Notes under the pieces: generated by a model
What the model was told of the DNA's origin: nothing
Databases searched by the model: none
Seen by the model: only the letters and a program-made list of their open reading frames with translations
Position numbers and translations under genes: made by a program
Shown: piece by piece, positions 8,225 to 16,763 of the stretch
Position numbering within the stretch: the stretch's first letter is position 1
How the letters are laid out: each line of letters begins with the position of its first letter
DNA from: Candidatus Mediterraneibacter vanvlietii
GTDB lineage: Bacteria; Bacillota; Clostridia; Lachnospirales; Lachnospiraceae
Length of the DNA: 52,157 bases
NCBI GenBank assembly: GCA_019113645.1
Contig: DXGZ01000044.1
Span: forward strand, 1 to 52,157
Reading direction: 5' to 3'

Positions 8225-8985
8225 GTTCGCTGACTTTTTGAGACGATATTTCCGAAAACAGGGGTGGCCTTCCAAAACATATTCTGCAAGGGTGGAGACT
8301 GTGTTCGGCTTCCGCTCCAGAAGCTAAGAGAAACTAAGGAGTTCCGGGGACGGACTAAAAACAGGGACAGACGGTGAGCAACTCGCATTCGCTCAGACAA
8401 TCTCACCGTCTGCCCCAACGTCCCTCCCCGGACCTCCAAGTTTCACTAAGCGTCCTCCGAAGTCAGCCGTCCACACTCTCACCCTTGCAGAAAGGTTTTC
8501 GAAATGGGGCCTGTTTTCTGCTTTATCGGCTGGGAAAGTCATCGAATAATCAGCTGAATGAAAAGCAAGGCGCGGCCGGAAAGCCTTACTATATGTAAGT
8601 CCTTCAAGCCGCGCCTTTCCGCGGTTTCTCAGCCTGTTTTGCTTCACTGAGCTTCCGACGGGAAGTACGAAGGAAGCGAAGCAGACGGTTTGGATAGCCT
8701 TTCTGAGAGCGGGGAGATGTGGGCCGTGTGACTTTGGAGGAATCCGATGGAACTTCTTAGGGGGTGGAAAAATGTTGTTAAGGGGTCTGAGGGGATTGTC
8801 TGAGCGAATGCGAGTTGCCCCTCAGCCCCCTTTGTCTTTAAACATTTTTCCAGCCCTTTAGAAGTTCCCGGATTCTGGAACGGAACACGGAACGCATCTC
8901 CCCGCTCTCAGAATACGTTTTTTTAGCTGTCTGTTATCGTTTCCTGCCCTTTTTCTGATGGGATCTCCTAGTGAACTAAATAGCT
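8207..8985. repeat. Complete copy A of a bipartite hairpin element (MITE-like)
   Basis: A 779-bp non-coding element. Terminal inverted repeats match at 17 of 19 positions (left 8207-8225, right 8967-8985). The left half is a long imperfect hairpin (8284-8490) whose loop (8376-8404) contains GCAACTCGC and GCTCAGACAATC. The right half (8703-8911) is a related hairpin in inverted orientation, with loop 8793-8819. Between them sits a GC-rich central hairpin (8567-8617). Short open frames inside have no ribosome binding sites. The left end supplies the stop of the upstream yhhN-like gene. No transposase is present. I infer either a non-autonomous mobile element or a structured RNA/DNA element. Confidence 0.85.
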
Positions 8986-9024
8986 GAACGGTTATATGTT
9001 TTTCAGTTTCTTCCTAAAAAAATA

Positions 9025-9033
9025 TGCTATAAT
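9025..9033 (+). promoter_or_regulatory. Candidate extended -10 promoter
   Basis: A TGCTATAAT extended -10 lies just outside the right end of element A, about 45 bases before the start of the next gene. No good -35 is visible. It would give that gene transcription independent of the element. Confidence 0.45.
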
Positions 9034-9079
9034 AAATATTAATATTATGAAGATCCGGAGGAATAAGGAGAATAAGAAA

Positions 9080-9850
9080 ATGGCAAACCAGACAAAAGGC
9101 TTCTGTAAATACTGTGGAAAAGAATATACGAAGGGCGGGATGCTTCGTCATCTGCCGGCCTGCAAGGCGAGAAAAGCGGTTCTTGAATCAGAAAACGGAA
9201 AAACAAAAAGCGGATATTTTCAGATCGTTCTTATGGGAAGGTATACAAAAGCATACTGGTTAATCATCGAGATCAGCGAGAACGCTACGTTGAGGGAACT
9301 CGACCAGTTTATCCGGGATATCTGGGTGGAATGCTGCGGGCATCTGAGCTCTTTCGATATAGACGGAGCCCTGTATGATGTAATGCCTTCAGAAGATTCA
9401 TTCTGGGGACCGCCGGCAAAAAGTATGGATCATAAGTTGAAAGATGTGTTAACGCCTGGGCAGACAATATCTTATGAATATGATTTCGGTTCAACGACAG
9501 AACTGGTTCTGACGGTACACAGCTATCGTGTCGGCGGACGGAGAAAAGAGAAGATTACAATCTTATCCCGCAATAATCCGCTCCAGATCGTATGCAGTCA
9601 GTGCGGGAAAAATGAAGCAAAATGGATCGATCCGCAAAAGTATTATGATGAAGCCCCCTTCTGGTGTGAAGAGTGCTTAAAAAAATATGAAGAAATAGAA
9701 GAGGTCGATGATGAATACGAAGACTGGGATGTGGAAATTCCGGAATTCTGTCTCCCGGTGTGTAACTCACCGAGGATGGGAGTGTGCGGATATGAAGGAA
9801 GCCCCAAATATCCGGATCAGTTCCAGCCGGATGTGCAGCAGTCAAAATAG
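9080..9850 (+). CDS. Zinc-finger plus PRiA4_ORF3-domain protein
   Basis: A 256-residue soluble protein. Residues about 8-28 form a C-x2-C ... H-x4-C zinc-finger-like motif (CKYCGKEY, then RHLPAC). Residues about 45-180 resemble the plasmid pRiA4b ORF-3 domain, with its YEYDFGSTTEL signature. Residues 175-215 hold two further CxxC pairs (CSQCGK, CEEC), and an acidic stretch follows. This domain family is common near mobile DNA, but its biochemical function is unknown. ATG at 9080 is chosen because GGAG lies upstream and it starts MANQTKGF. An earlier ATG at 8996 would run through the promoter. Confidence 0.75.
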   Translation: MANQTKGFCKYCGKEYTKGGMLRHLPACKARKAVLESENGKTKSGYFQIVLMGRYTKAYWLIIEISENATLRELDQFIRDIWVECCGHLSSFDIDGALYDVMPSEDSFWGPPAKSMDHKLKDVLTPGQTISYEYDFGSTTELVLTVHSYRVGGRRKEKITILSRNNPLQIVCSQCGKNEAKWIDPQKYYDEAPFWCEECLKKYEEIEEVDDEYEDWDVEIPEFCLPVCNSPRMGVCGYEGSPKYPDQFQPDVQQSK

Positions 9851-9864
9851 TAACGGATTTATCA

Positions 9865-9930
9865 TTGCAACAGTTCAGCCGCCTGTTGTCAGAAGACAGT
9901 TTACGGATGGCGCGGGATGAACTGTTACAA
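9865..9930. repeat. Short copy of a second palindromic element
   Basis: A 66-bp sequence bounded by a 13-bp inverted repeat matching at 12 positions (9865-9877 TTGCAACAGTTCA, with 9918-9930). The left end matches the AACAGTTCAGCCGC end of the larger element at 50163-50325. It starts 15 bases after the stop of the upstream gene, and its end abuts the ribosome binding site of the next gene. Confidence 0.55.
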
Positions 9931-9950
9931 CAGGAGGAGTGTGACAGCAG

Positions 9951-11534
9951 GTGAAAAAAACGTTTAATACAGACGGATACTGCGATCCGGAGCTGAACTA
10001 TATGGTAGATCTGTCCAGCAGGCTTGCAGACATTAAAGCAATGGTCGATGCGGAAAAATATTTTACCATCAACAGAGCAAGACAATATGGAAAAACTACG
10101 ATACTGACGGCTTTGGCTGATTATCTGAAGGCAGAGTATTCGGTCATCAGCCTGGACTTTCAGATGATCAGTTACGCTGATTTTGAATCCGAACAGAGTT
10201 TTGTCGCTGCTTTTTCAAGAGAGCTGCTCGATTGTGCGGGGAAAATGCCTGCCAGTGTGGAATCAAAACTAAAATTATATTCAACGGGAAAGGTGCATGA
10301 GGCGACGCTGTCCGTGCTGTTTAAAACTCTTGCCGAGCTGTGTGCTAAGTCTGAAAAGAAAATAGTTTTAATCATTGATGAGATTGACACGGCCTCAAAC
10401 AATCAGGTCTTTATAGATTTCCTTGCTCAGCTTAGAGCATATTACCTGAAAAGAAGAAGAATGCACACGTTTCAGTCAGTGATCCTCGCGGGAGTATATG
10501 ATGTCCGCAATATCAGAAGACGAATTCGTCCGGACGAGGAGCACAAACAGAACAGCCCATGGAATATTGCCGCTGATTTTGATGTGAATATGAGCTTTTC
10601 GGGAGAGGATATTGCCGGGATGCTGGAACAGTATGAACGGGATTATCATACAGGGATGGATATTAGAAAAATTTCCGGTATGTTATATGACTATACTTCC
10701 GGATATCCGTTTCTTGTTTCCCGTCTTTGCAAACTTATGGATGAGAAAATATCGGGAACAAAAATGTTCCCCAACCGTGAGGCAACCTGGTCTCAGGAGG
10801 GGGTGACGGAAGCGGTTAAAAGGCTGCTTTCGGAAAAGAATACATTATTTGAATCGCTGATCGGAAAGCTGTATGATTATCCGGAACTCAGAGAAATGAT
10901 TTATCTGCTTTTGTTTCAGGGGCAGACAATAGCGTATAATGCAGATGATCAGTCAATTGATATGCTGCGTATGTTCGGGTTTATCAGAATTGAGAATGCT
11001 TCGGTACAGATTGCAAACAGAATTTTTGAGACTCGTTTATATAATTATTTTCTTACTCTTCCGGAAGTTCAGAATGGGGATATGTACAAACTGGCTCTTC
11101 GCAGCAAGAATCAGTTTATTCATGATGGAAAACTAAATATGAGGCTTCTTCTCGAGAAATTTGTAGTTCATTTTGATGATGTTTACGGGGACCGGGACGA
11201 AAGATTTGTTGAAGAGGACGGGCGCCGCTACTTTATGCTTTATTTGAAGCCGATTATTAATGGAGTAGGAAACTACTATGTAGAGGCGCGCACGAGGAAT
11301 CAGGAACGTACGGATCTGATTATTGATTACCTTGGTGCACAGTATATTGTTGAAATGAAAGTATGGCGCGGAAAGGCTTATAATGAGCGTGGACAGGAGC
11401 AGCTGAAAGATTATCTGGAGTATTATCATCTGCAAAAAGGATATATGCTCAGCTTTAATTTTAATAAGAAAAAAGAGATTGGGGTAAAAGAAATTCAAAT
11501 CGGAGATAAAATTTTAGTCGAGGCGGTCGTATAG
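9951..11534 (+). CDS. AAA-ATPase-like / PD-(D/E)XK nuclease-like protein
   Basis: A 527-residue protein of the large AAA-ATPase_like plus PDDEXK_9 family, abundant in host-associated anaerobes. The N-terminal ATPase part has a modified P-loop, NRARQYGKTT (about residue 45), and a Walker B-like IVLIIDEIDTA (about 140). The C-terminal region has a nuclease-like core: E in YYVEARTR, D in RTDLIID and the EMK in YIVEMKVWRG, then a QLKDYLEYY helix. Activity has not been established for most members, and a role in defence or recombination is only a possibility. The GTG start at 9951 follows AGGAGGAG with long spacing. Confidence 0.8.
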   Translation: MKKTFNTDGYCDPELNYMVDLSSRLADIKAMVDAEKYFTINRARQYGKTTILTALADYLKAEYSVISLDFQMISYADFESEQSFVAAFSRELLDCAGKMPASVESKLKLYSTGKVHEATLSVLFKTLAELCAKSEKKIVLIIDEIDTASNNQVFIDFLAQLRAYYLKRRRMHTFQSVILAGVYDVRNIRRRIRPDEEHKQNSPWNIAADFDVNMSFSGEDIAGMLEQYERDYHTGMDIRKISGMLYDYTSGYPFLVSRLCKLMDEKISGTKMFPNREATWSQEGVTEAVKRLLSEKNTLFESLIGKLYDYPELREMIYLLLFQGQTIAYNADDQSIDMLRMFGFIRIENASVQIANRIFETRLYNYFLTLPEVQNGDMYKLALRSKNQFIHDGKLNMRLLLEKFVVHFDDVYGDRDERFVEEDGRRYFMLYLKPIINGVGNYYVEARTRNQERTDLIIDYLGAQYIVEMKVWRGKAYNERGQEQLKDYLEYYHLQKGYMLSFNFNKKKEIGVKEIQIGDKILVEAVV

Positions 11535-11554
11535 AATTCGTTAAGGAGAGTTAT

Positions 11555-12232
11555 ATGAGCAGAATACTGATCATAGAAGATGATGAAGATCTTCAGGAAG
11601 GGCTTTCTTTTTCACTTAAAATGGATGGCTATGAAGCGGAGTGCGCGGGAACAAAACGGGAGGCAACGGTGCTTCTGAAGAAAAGCAGGTATGACCTTGT
11701 CTTACTGGACTGTAATCTCCCGGACGGCAGCGGATATGATCTGTGCAGGTCGATCAGCGAGTACGGGGAGATCCCGGTATTCATGCTGACTGCGCGGAAT
11801 ACGGAGATGGACGAGGTGAAGGCGCTGGAACTTGGAGCAGCGGACTTTATGTCCAAACCGTTCTCCCTTGCTGTTCTGAAAGTGCGGATACGGAAGATTC
11901 TTCAGAAAGCAGAGCAGGGCAGCAGGCTTGTCTCCTGCGGGATCGTCATCGATAAGGACGGCTGCAGGGTAAGCAGAGATGGAGAAGAGATCCTCCTGAG
12001 CCGGAATGAATATCAGCTTCTTCTGTATCTTGTGGAGAACCGGAACCGGGTTCTCTCCAAAGAGCAGATCCTGGAACATGTGTGGGACAGCCAGGGGAAA
12101 TTTGTAGATGAGAATACGCTTTCCGTAAATATTCGCAGACTCCGGACGAAACTGGAAGAGGACCCGAAACATCCGGAGAGAATACGGACTGTCCACGGGA
12201 TCGGTTATATCTGGAAGGAGGGGGATGAATGA
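11555..12232 (+). CDS. OmpR/PhoB-family response regulator
   Basis: A 225-residue response regulator. The receiver domain (1-115) has the acidic pair in IIEDDED, the phosphoacceptor Asp in LVLLDCNLPDG (about 51) and the conserved Lys in MSKPF. The C-terminal winged helix (130-225) ends in the VHGIGYIWK motif. It overlaps the kinase gene by four bases (ATGA). With the downstream ABC exporter it forms a module of the kind that senses and exports antimicrobial peptides or cell-envelope stress, which is inferred from context. Confidence 0.94.
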   Translation: MSRILIIEDDEDLQEGLSFSLKMDGYEAECAGTKREATVLLKKSRYDLVLLDCNLPDGSGYDLCRSISEYGEIPVFMLTARNTEMDEVKALELGAADFMSKPFSLAVLKVRIRKILQKAEQGSRLVSCGIVIDKDGCRVSRDGEEILLSRNEYQLLLYLVENRNRVLSKEQILEHVWDSQGKFVDENTLSVNIRRLRTKLEEDPKHPERIRTVHGIGYIWKEGDE

Positions 12233-13155
12233 TGTCAGGACTTACGGCTGTCCTGGCAGTACTCCTTGCTGCCGCGGCAGGCGGATGCGTGTACGGATGG
12301 CGGCGGAACCGGAAGATGTACCGGGTGATTGACCGGATGCTGGATGAGATTCTGGACGGAGAAGAGATCTCACAGTCTGATATAAAGGAAGGAGAGATAT
12401 CAGCGCTCTCATCCAAGGCGAAGCGCATTCAGGAGAAAGTGGACGGGGGAATCCTCCGTGCGGAGGAGGAAAAGGAGCAGGTGAAAAGCCTGATTTCCAA
12501 CATGTCCCATCAGCTGAAGACTCCCCTTGCAGGACTGATGATGTACCGGGAGATGCTGGAAGATGAAAACCTGGATGACAGGACAAGAAAGAAATTCCTG
12601 CATAAGATGAAGCAGCAGTCAGAGAAGATCGACTGGATCCTGCAGTCCCTGTTCAAGATGGTGAATCTGGAGCAGGGCGCTGTTGTGTTTGAGGCAGAAC
12701 CGCTGTCAATCAGGGATACGATTCTTGATGCGGTTTCGGCAGTGCTGGATAAAGCGGACAAAAAGGCGATCCGGATTACCACAGAGCCGTTTGTGGATCG
12801 GACTCTCTGGCATAACAGGAAGTGGACGGCAGAGGTGCTTGTCAATCTTCTGGAAAACGCGGTGAAATATACAGAAAACGGCGGACGGATCACGATTGCA
12901 GTCAGGCCGATGGAACTGTATACGGAGATTTTGGTTCGGGATAACGGAATTGGGATCCGGGAGGAGGAACTGACAGAGATCTTCAAGCGTTTTTACCGGA
13001 GCAAGGATGTGGAGAATCTGGAAGGATCCGGGATCGGGCTCTATCTGTCCCGGCTGATTCTGGAGCACGAGAAGGGGTATATGACTGTGGCGTCTGAGCG
13101 CGGAAAGGGAAGCACGTTTTCCGTTTTCTTACAAAACTGTCAGAACCTGATATGA
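12229..13155 (+). CDS. Sensor histidine kinase with a single N-terminal helix
   Basis: A 308-residue kinase. One hydrophobic helix (about 5-22) is followed directly by basic residues and a linker. The H-box is MSHQLKTPLAG (His about 93), the N-box LVNLLENAVKYTENGG, G1 box DNGIGI and G2 box GSGIGLYLS. There is no extracellular domain, so it cannot bind an external ligand in a sensor domain of its own. Kinases paired with FtsX-type exporters often receive the signal through the transporter, and I infer that here. The two consecutive ATG codons overlap the regulator stop. Confidence 0.93.
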   Translation: MMSGLTAVLAVLLAAAAGGCVYGWRRNRKMYRVIDRMLDEILDGEEISQSDIKEGEISALSSKAKRIQEKVDGGILRAEEEKEQVKSLISNMSHQLKTPLAGLMMYREMLEDENLDDRTRKKFLHKMKQQSEKIDWILQSLFKMVNLEQGAVVFEAEPLSIRDTILDAVSAVLDKADKKAIRITTEPFVDRTLWHNRKWTAEVLVNLLENAVKYTENGGRITIAVRPMELYTEILVRDNGIGIREEELTEIFKRFYRSKDVENLEGSGIGLYLSRLILEHEKGYMTVASERGKGSTFSVFLQNCQNLI

Positions 13156-13184
13156 AAACTGTCAGGACGGTGAAAGAACTGTCT
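13133..13184 (+). promoter_or_regulatory. Direct repeats before the ABC exporter genes
   Basis: Two near-identical 14-mers, AAAACTGTCAGAAC (13133-13146) and AAAACTGTCAGGAC (13155-13168), lie 22 bp apart. A third partial match, GAACTGTCTG, follows 20 bp later. The spacing is about two helical turns. They overlap the end of the kinase gene and precede the ABC genes. They are candidate binding sites for the neighbouring response regulator. Confidence 0.4.
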
Positions 13185-13296
13185 GCTATTCTTTTTATAG
13201 ATCAGAAAACACAGCCATGCGGCGGGGAGGCGCTCCCCGGGACAAAACGGGAATCCTTCGTATGCCTGCATGACTGTGCGGAAAGGGGATTTACAG

Positions 13297-14016
13297 ATGG
13301 AAATACTTAAGGTGAGACAGATCCACAAGATCTATGGAGAGAAGGAGAATAAGGTTCATGCGCTGAAAGATGTATCTTTCACGGTCAGACAGGGAGAATT
13401 TATTGCCATTGTCGGCACCTCGGGATCAGGAAAGAGCACGCTCTTAAATCTTATCGGCGGGCTGGACACGCCCACGCAGGGACAGATTATCATACGGGGA
13501 CATGATATCGTGGCGCTGAACAGGAAGGAACTGACTGTTTTTCGGCGGAGGAACATCGGGTTTGTATTCCAGAATTACAGTCTGATGCCGGTTCTGAACG
13601 TGTATGACAACGTGGCTCTTCCGGTTACATTTGACAGGGGAAAACATGTGGATCATGAATACATCAGGGAACTTTTAAAAGAACTGGGGCTTTGGGAGAA
13701 GAGGAAGCGTTATCCCAATGAACTCTCCGGCGGACAGCAGCAGAGGACGGCCCTTGCCAGGGCACTGGCGAACAAACCTGCCCTGATTCTCGCCGATGAG
13801 CCCACCGGCAACCTTGATTCTGCGACTACGGTGGAGGTCATGGGACTGTTAAAGGAGAGCAGCAGGAAATACAGCCAGACCATCCTGATGGTGACGCACA
13901 ACGAAGCACTGGCTCAGGCTTGCGACAGGATCATACGGATCGAGGATGGAATGCTCTACGAACGAAGCAGCAGATTCACTGGGGAAAACACTGCGGAAGG
14001 CGGTGACCGGTTATGA
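13297..14016 (+). CDS. ABC exporter ATP-binding protein (MacB/LolD-like)
   Basis: A 239-residue ATPase with Walker [10 protein letters not shown] (about residue 39), Q-loop VFQNYSLMP, signature LSGGQQQR, Walker [13 protein letters not shown] and switch His in VTHN. It belongs to the MacB/LolD/FtsE-type group that drives mechanotransmission exporters. ATG 13297 is preceded by AAAGGGG nine bases away. An upstream in-frame ATG at 13270 is less well placed. It overlaps the permease start by four bases. Confidence 0.95.
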   Translation: MEILKVRQIHKIYGEKENKVHALKDVSFTVRQGEFIAIVGTSGSGKSTLLNLIGGLDTPTQGQIIIRGHDIVALNRKELTVFRRRNIGFVFQNYSLMPVLNVYDNVALPVTFDRGKHVDHEYIRELLKELGLWEKRKRYPNELSGGQQQRTALARALANKPALILADEPTGNLDSATTVEVMGLLKESSRKYSQTILMVTHNEALAQACDRIIRIEDGMLYERSSRFTGENTAEGGDRL

Positions 14017-16763
14017 GAAATCTTCTGAGACTTTCTTTTGCCTACCTGAGATATTATAAGAAACAGACAGCTGCATTATTTGTCGGAATCCTGTTATCTG
14101 CGGCGCTGCTGACAGGAGTAGGTTCTCTTTTTATGAGCGGGAAGGAAGCTGCGAAGGAGAACGCGAGGACAGAATACGGGGACTGGCATTATGAGACGAG
14201 ATGCGATGTCCCGTGGTTTGAGGCGTTTCAGGAAGATGTGCAGAAAAGAGCAAGCGATAAGGAGAATCAGGGGGATCTGGGACAAACTGGGAATCAGGTG
14301 AATCTTAATGGAGAAGGATTCATTCTGGAAAAGTACGGAGTTGAAACGGTGAAAAAGGCAATTACAGAGCCTTTTGACATCCAGTATGTGACCGGTGATG
14401 ACGCTTATCTTGAGATGATGGACCGGGAGCTGCTGGAAGGGAAGATGCCGGAGACGGTCAACGAGATGGCAGCGGATGCGCAGACGCTTCGGAATCTGGG
14501 CGTCCGTCCGGAACCGGGCGCTGAGATAGAACTGGACGGCGAGATATTTGTTCTGTCCGGAATTCTGACAGAGATGCCGGAGAAGCTGGGAGAACTGCTT
14601 GGAGGCTCCATGCAGGTTTTCGTGAGCCCGGATCTGAATTACGGGATGAACGGAAGTTTTGTGTATCTGAAGTTTGAGGAGTACTCTCCGACATATGATC
14701 AGATCAAAGCATTTACAGATCAGTATGGTATCGATGGAAGCACGGTTGCCCGGAACAACGGACTTGCCGGATATGTGGGCGCAGACGCGGAAGCGCTGAC
14801 TCCTTCGGAAATCTTGCAGGCGCTGAAAGATCCTGTGATGGGGCTTCCTTATGTGTGGGGGAATCTGAATGAAAATGAGGTCCTGACAGAGACCGCGGTG
14901 CTGATCGCGCTGGGCTTCTTCGCTGTGTTTATCATTTACAGCATTTTCCAGGTGTCTGTGTTAAAGCGGCTGTCCCAGTACAGTGTAATGCAGACGCTGG
15001 GGATGACGGACGGGGGAACGGTCGGCGTGCTCCTTATGGAGCTGCTGATGATTTTCTACGGCGGCTACGCGGCAGGATGTGTGCTGGGCAACGGGATTGC
15101 CGCGCTGATTTACGGAAGAGTGGGAAGGATTTTTATTACGCGGAATGTATCGGTACACAGTGGCGTCAGCACAGAGGAGACTGCGTCGGTACTGTCAGTA
15201 TCGGATCTGCCGGATGCAGGGGCGTTTCATATTGATTGGAGGATGATCGCGGGAGGCGCTGTTTTCCTCATCCTCTTTCTTGTGGTAATCAGCCTGATTC
15301 TTGTAAGGAAGATGCGCTCCCTCACCCTGCGCCAGATGATCAGCAGAGATACGGAAAAGGGAAGGAAAAACAGGAAGATCTACAGTCTGAAGCACGAGAA
15401 TCTGACCGGGATCCTGACGAAACGGTTTATGTTTTCAAGGAAAGGCACTTTCATTGGGATTCTGCTCTCTCTGTCTATCGGAAGCGTGCTTTTTCTTGGA
15501 ACAGCATATGTGACGGAGAATACAAGGATCAACAACGAGCTTACTTTTGCAGCGGATGATGGACTGGGATCGGATATCCAGGTGTATGAGGAGTCGGACA
15601 GCCTGTCCGATACCATTCCGGTGCAGACAGTGGAACAGATGAAGCAGATAAAAGGGCTGGAAAGTGTTCTGCCGGTCCGGTACATGCTGGGGGAGATCCC
15701 GCTGGATGATGGAACTTTTCTCTGGAAACCATTTTATGCTGAGGTGGCGGAGGAAGAGGGATTTGATCCGGATCCGGTGATTATGGAGAAATATAATGGA
15801 ATGATTGTACAGACAGGAGAGGATGACTACAGGCTTAAGGTCAATATATACGGCTATGATGACGAGATGCTGGAAAGCCTCAATGATTATCTCCTGGAGG
15901 GAGAGATCGATCCTGACCGGATGCGCGAAGAGAATACAGTGATTATAAAAACGCTGATGGACGGACAGGGAAATTATGACGGCATCACACTGGGAGTCGG
16001 AGATACCCTGGAGATCCGAACACCCCGTGACCCGGAGCCGGAAGCGGACGTGCTGAGGTTCCTGGGAGAAGAGAATGACTACAGGACAAACGATCTTAAG
16101 ATCGCGGCGATGGCGAGCCGTCCTCTTGGAAAGGTGGAGAATTATATCGGAGATGATGGTCAGAGAGCTGTAGATATTATTATGACAAATGAGCAGATGG
16201 AGCAGAACTTCGGAGTCACGGGATATCAGACCGTCAGCATTTCACTGGAGGAGGGAGCGGATGCTGCGGCGGCAGCGGATGAACTCAGGACAATGGTATC
16301 CGGGATCAGCCGGTGTGCGGTCAGGGACTATACCGGTCAGATCGAGGCCCAGAATCTGTACCTGAACCAGCAGATCATGTTCTTCTATGGAATCGCGGCG
16401 GTGCTTCTGGGAATCAGCCTTCTGCATATCATGAACAGTATGCAGTACCTGGTGGCTGAGAGAAGATATGAGTTTTCCATCCTGCGGGCAATGGGAATCA
16501 CGGATTCCGGCTTTCTGAAGATGCTCTTAAAAGAAGGATTAAGATATGGAATCTGTGCCTGCGGGGCGACTGTGATCGTCTACTGGATCGTTCAGAAAGT
16601 ACTGTACTACTTTATGACGAAAGTGTACCTGTACCTTCATCCGCAAGGGATGATTTCATCCGGTTACCTGATCGCGGTGGCAGCGCTGGATCTGATCCTC
16701 TGCGCGGGGGCCATGGTGCTGGCGGGGAGGAAAATATTGAGGGACAGCTATTTAGTTGATTAG
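14013..16763 (+). CDS. Large FtsX-domain ABC permease
   Basis: A 916-residue permease with two FtsX-type units. A first helix (about 17-37) is followed by a roughly 250-residue extracellular domain, then three or four helices (about 290-430). A second unit starts with a helix near 480, followed by an approximately 270-residue extracellular domain and three C-terminal helices. This arrangement fits peptide or lipid export and detoxification transporters. Its substrate is unknown. The start overlaps the ATPase gene (ATGA). The last residues, SYLVD, and the stop are encoded by the left end of element B, exactly as in the unrelated yhhN-like gene. Confidence 0.9.
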   Translation: MRNLLRLSFAYLRYYKKQTAALFVGILLSAALLTGVGSLFMSGKEAAKENARTEYGDWHYETRCDVPWFEAFQEDVQKRASDKENQGDLGQTGNQVNLNGEGFILEKYGVETVKKAITEPFDIQYVTGDDAYLEMMDRELLEGKMPETVNEMAADAQTLRNLGVRPEPGAEIELDGEIFVLSGILTEMPEKLGELLGGSMQVFVSPDLNYGMNGSFVYLKFEEYSPTYDQIKAFTDQYGIDGSTVARNNGLAGYVGADAEALTPSEILQALKDPVMGLPYVWGNLNENEVLTETAVLIALGFFAVFIIYSIFQVSVLKRLSQYSVMQTLGMTDGGTVGVLLMELLMIFYGGYAAGCVLGNGIAALIYGRVGRIFITRNVSVHSGVSTEETASVLSVSDLPDAGAFHIDWRMIAGGAVFLILFLVVISLILVRKMRSLTLRQMISRDTEKGRKNRKIYSLKHENLTGILTKRFMFSRKGTFIGILLSLSIGSVLFLGTAYVTENTRINNELTFAADDGLGSDIQVYEESDSLSDTIPVQTVEQMKQIKGLESVLPVRYMLGEIPLDDGTFLWKPFYAEVAEEEGFDPDPVIMEKYNGMIVQTGEDDYRLKVNIYGYDDEMLESLNDYLLEGEIDPDRMREENTVIIKTLMDGQGNYDGITLGVGDTLEIRTPRDPEPEADVLRFLGEENDYRTNDLKIAAMASRPLGKVENYIGDDGQRAVDIIMTNEQMEQNFGVTGYQTVSISLEEGADAAAAADELRTMVSGISRCAVRDYTGQIEAQNLYLNQQIMFFYGIAAVLLGISLLHIMNSMQYLVAERRYEFSILRAMGITDSGFLKMLLKEGLRYGICACGATVIVYWIVQKVLYYFMTKVYLYLHPQGMISSGYLIAVAALDLILCAGAMVLAGRKILRDSYLVD

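Noticed and set aside
8374-8598. Open frame inside element A, with similar frames at 16839-17237 (B) and 51659-52018 (D), sharing the residues NGACFLLYR in A and B
   Set aside because: No ribosome binding sites, differing lengths, and the sequence changes follow stem pairing rather than codon positions. They reflect the shared DNA repeat, not a protein.
8207-8985. Retron or CRISPR-related non-coding RNA as explanation for the hairpin elements
   Set aside because: No reverse transcriptase, cas genes or short regularly spaced repeats are present near any copy.
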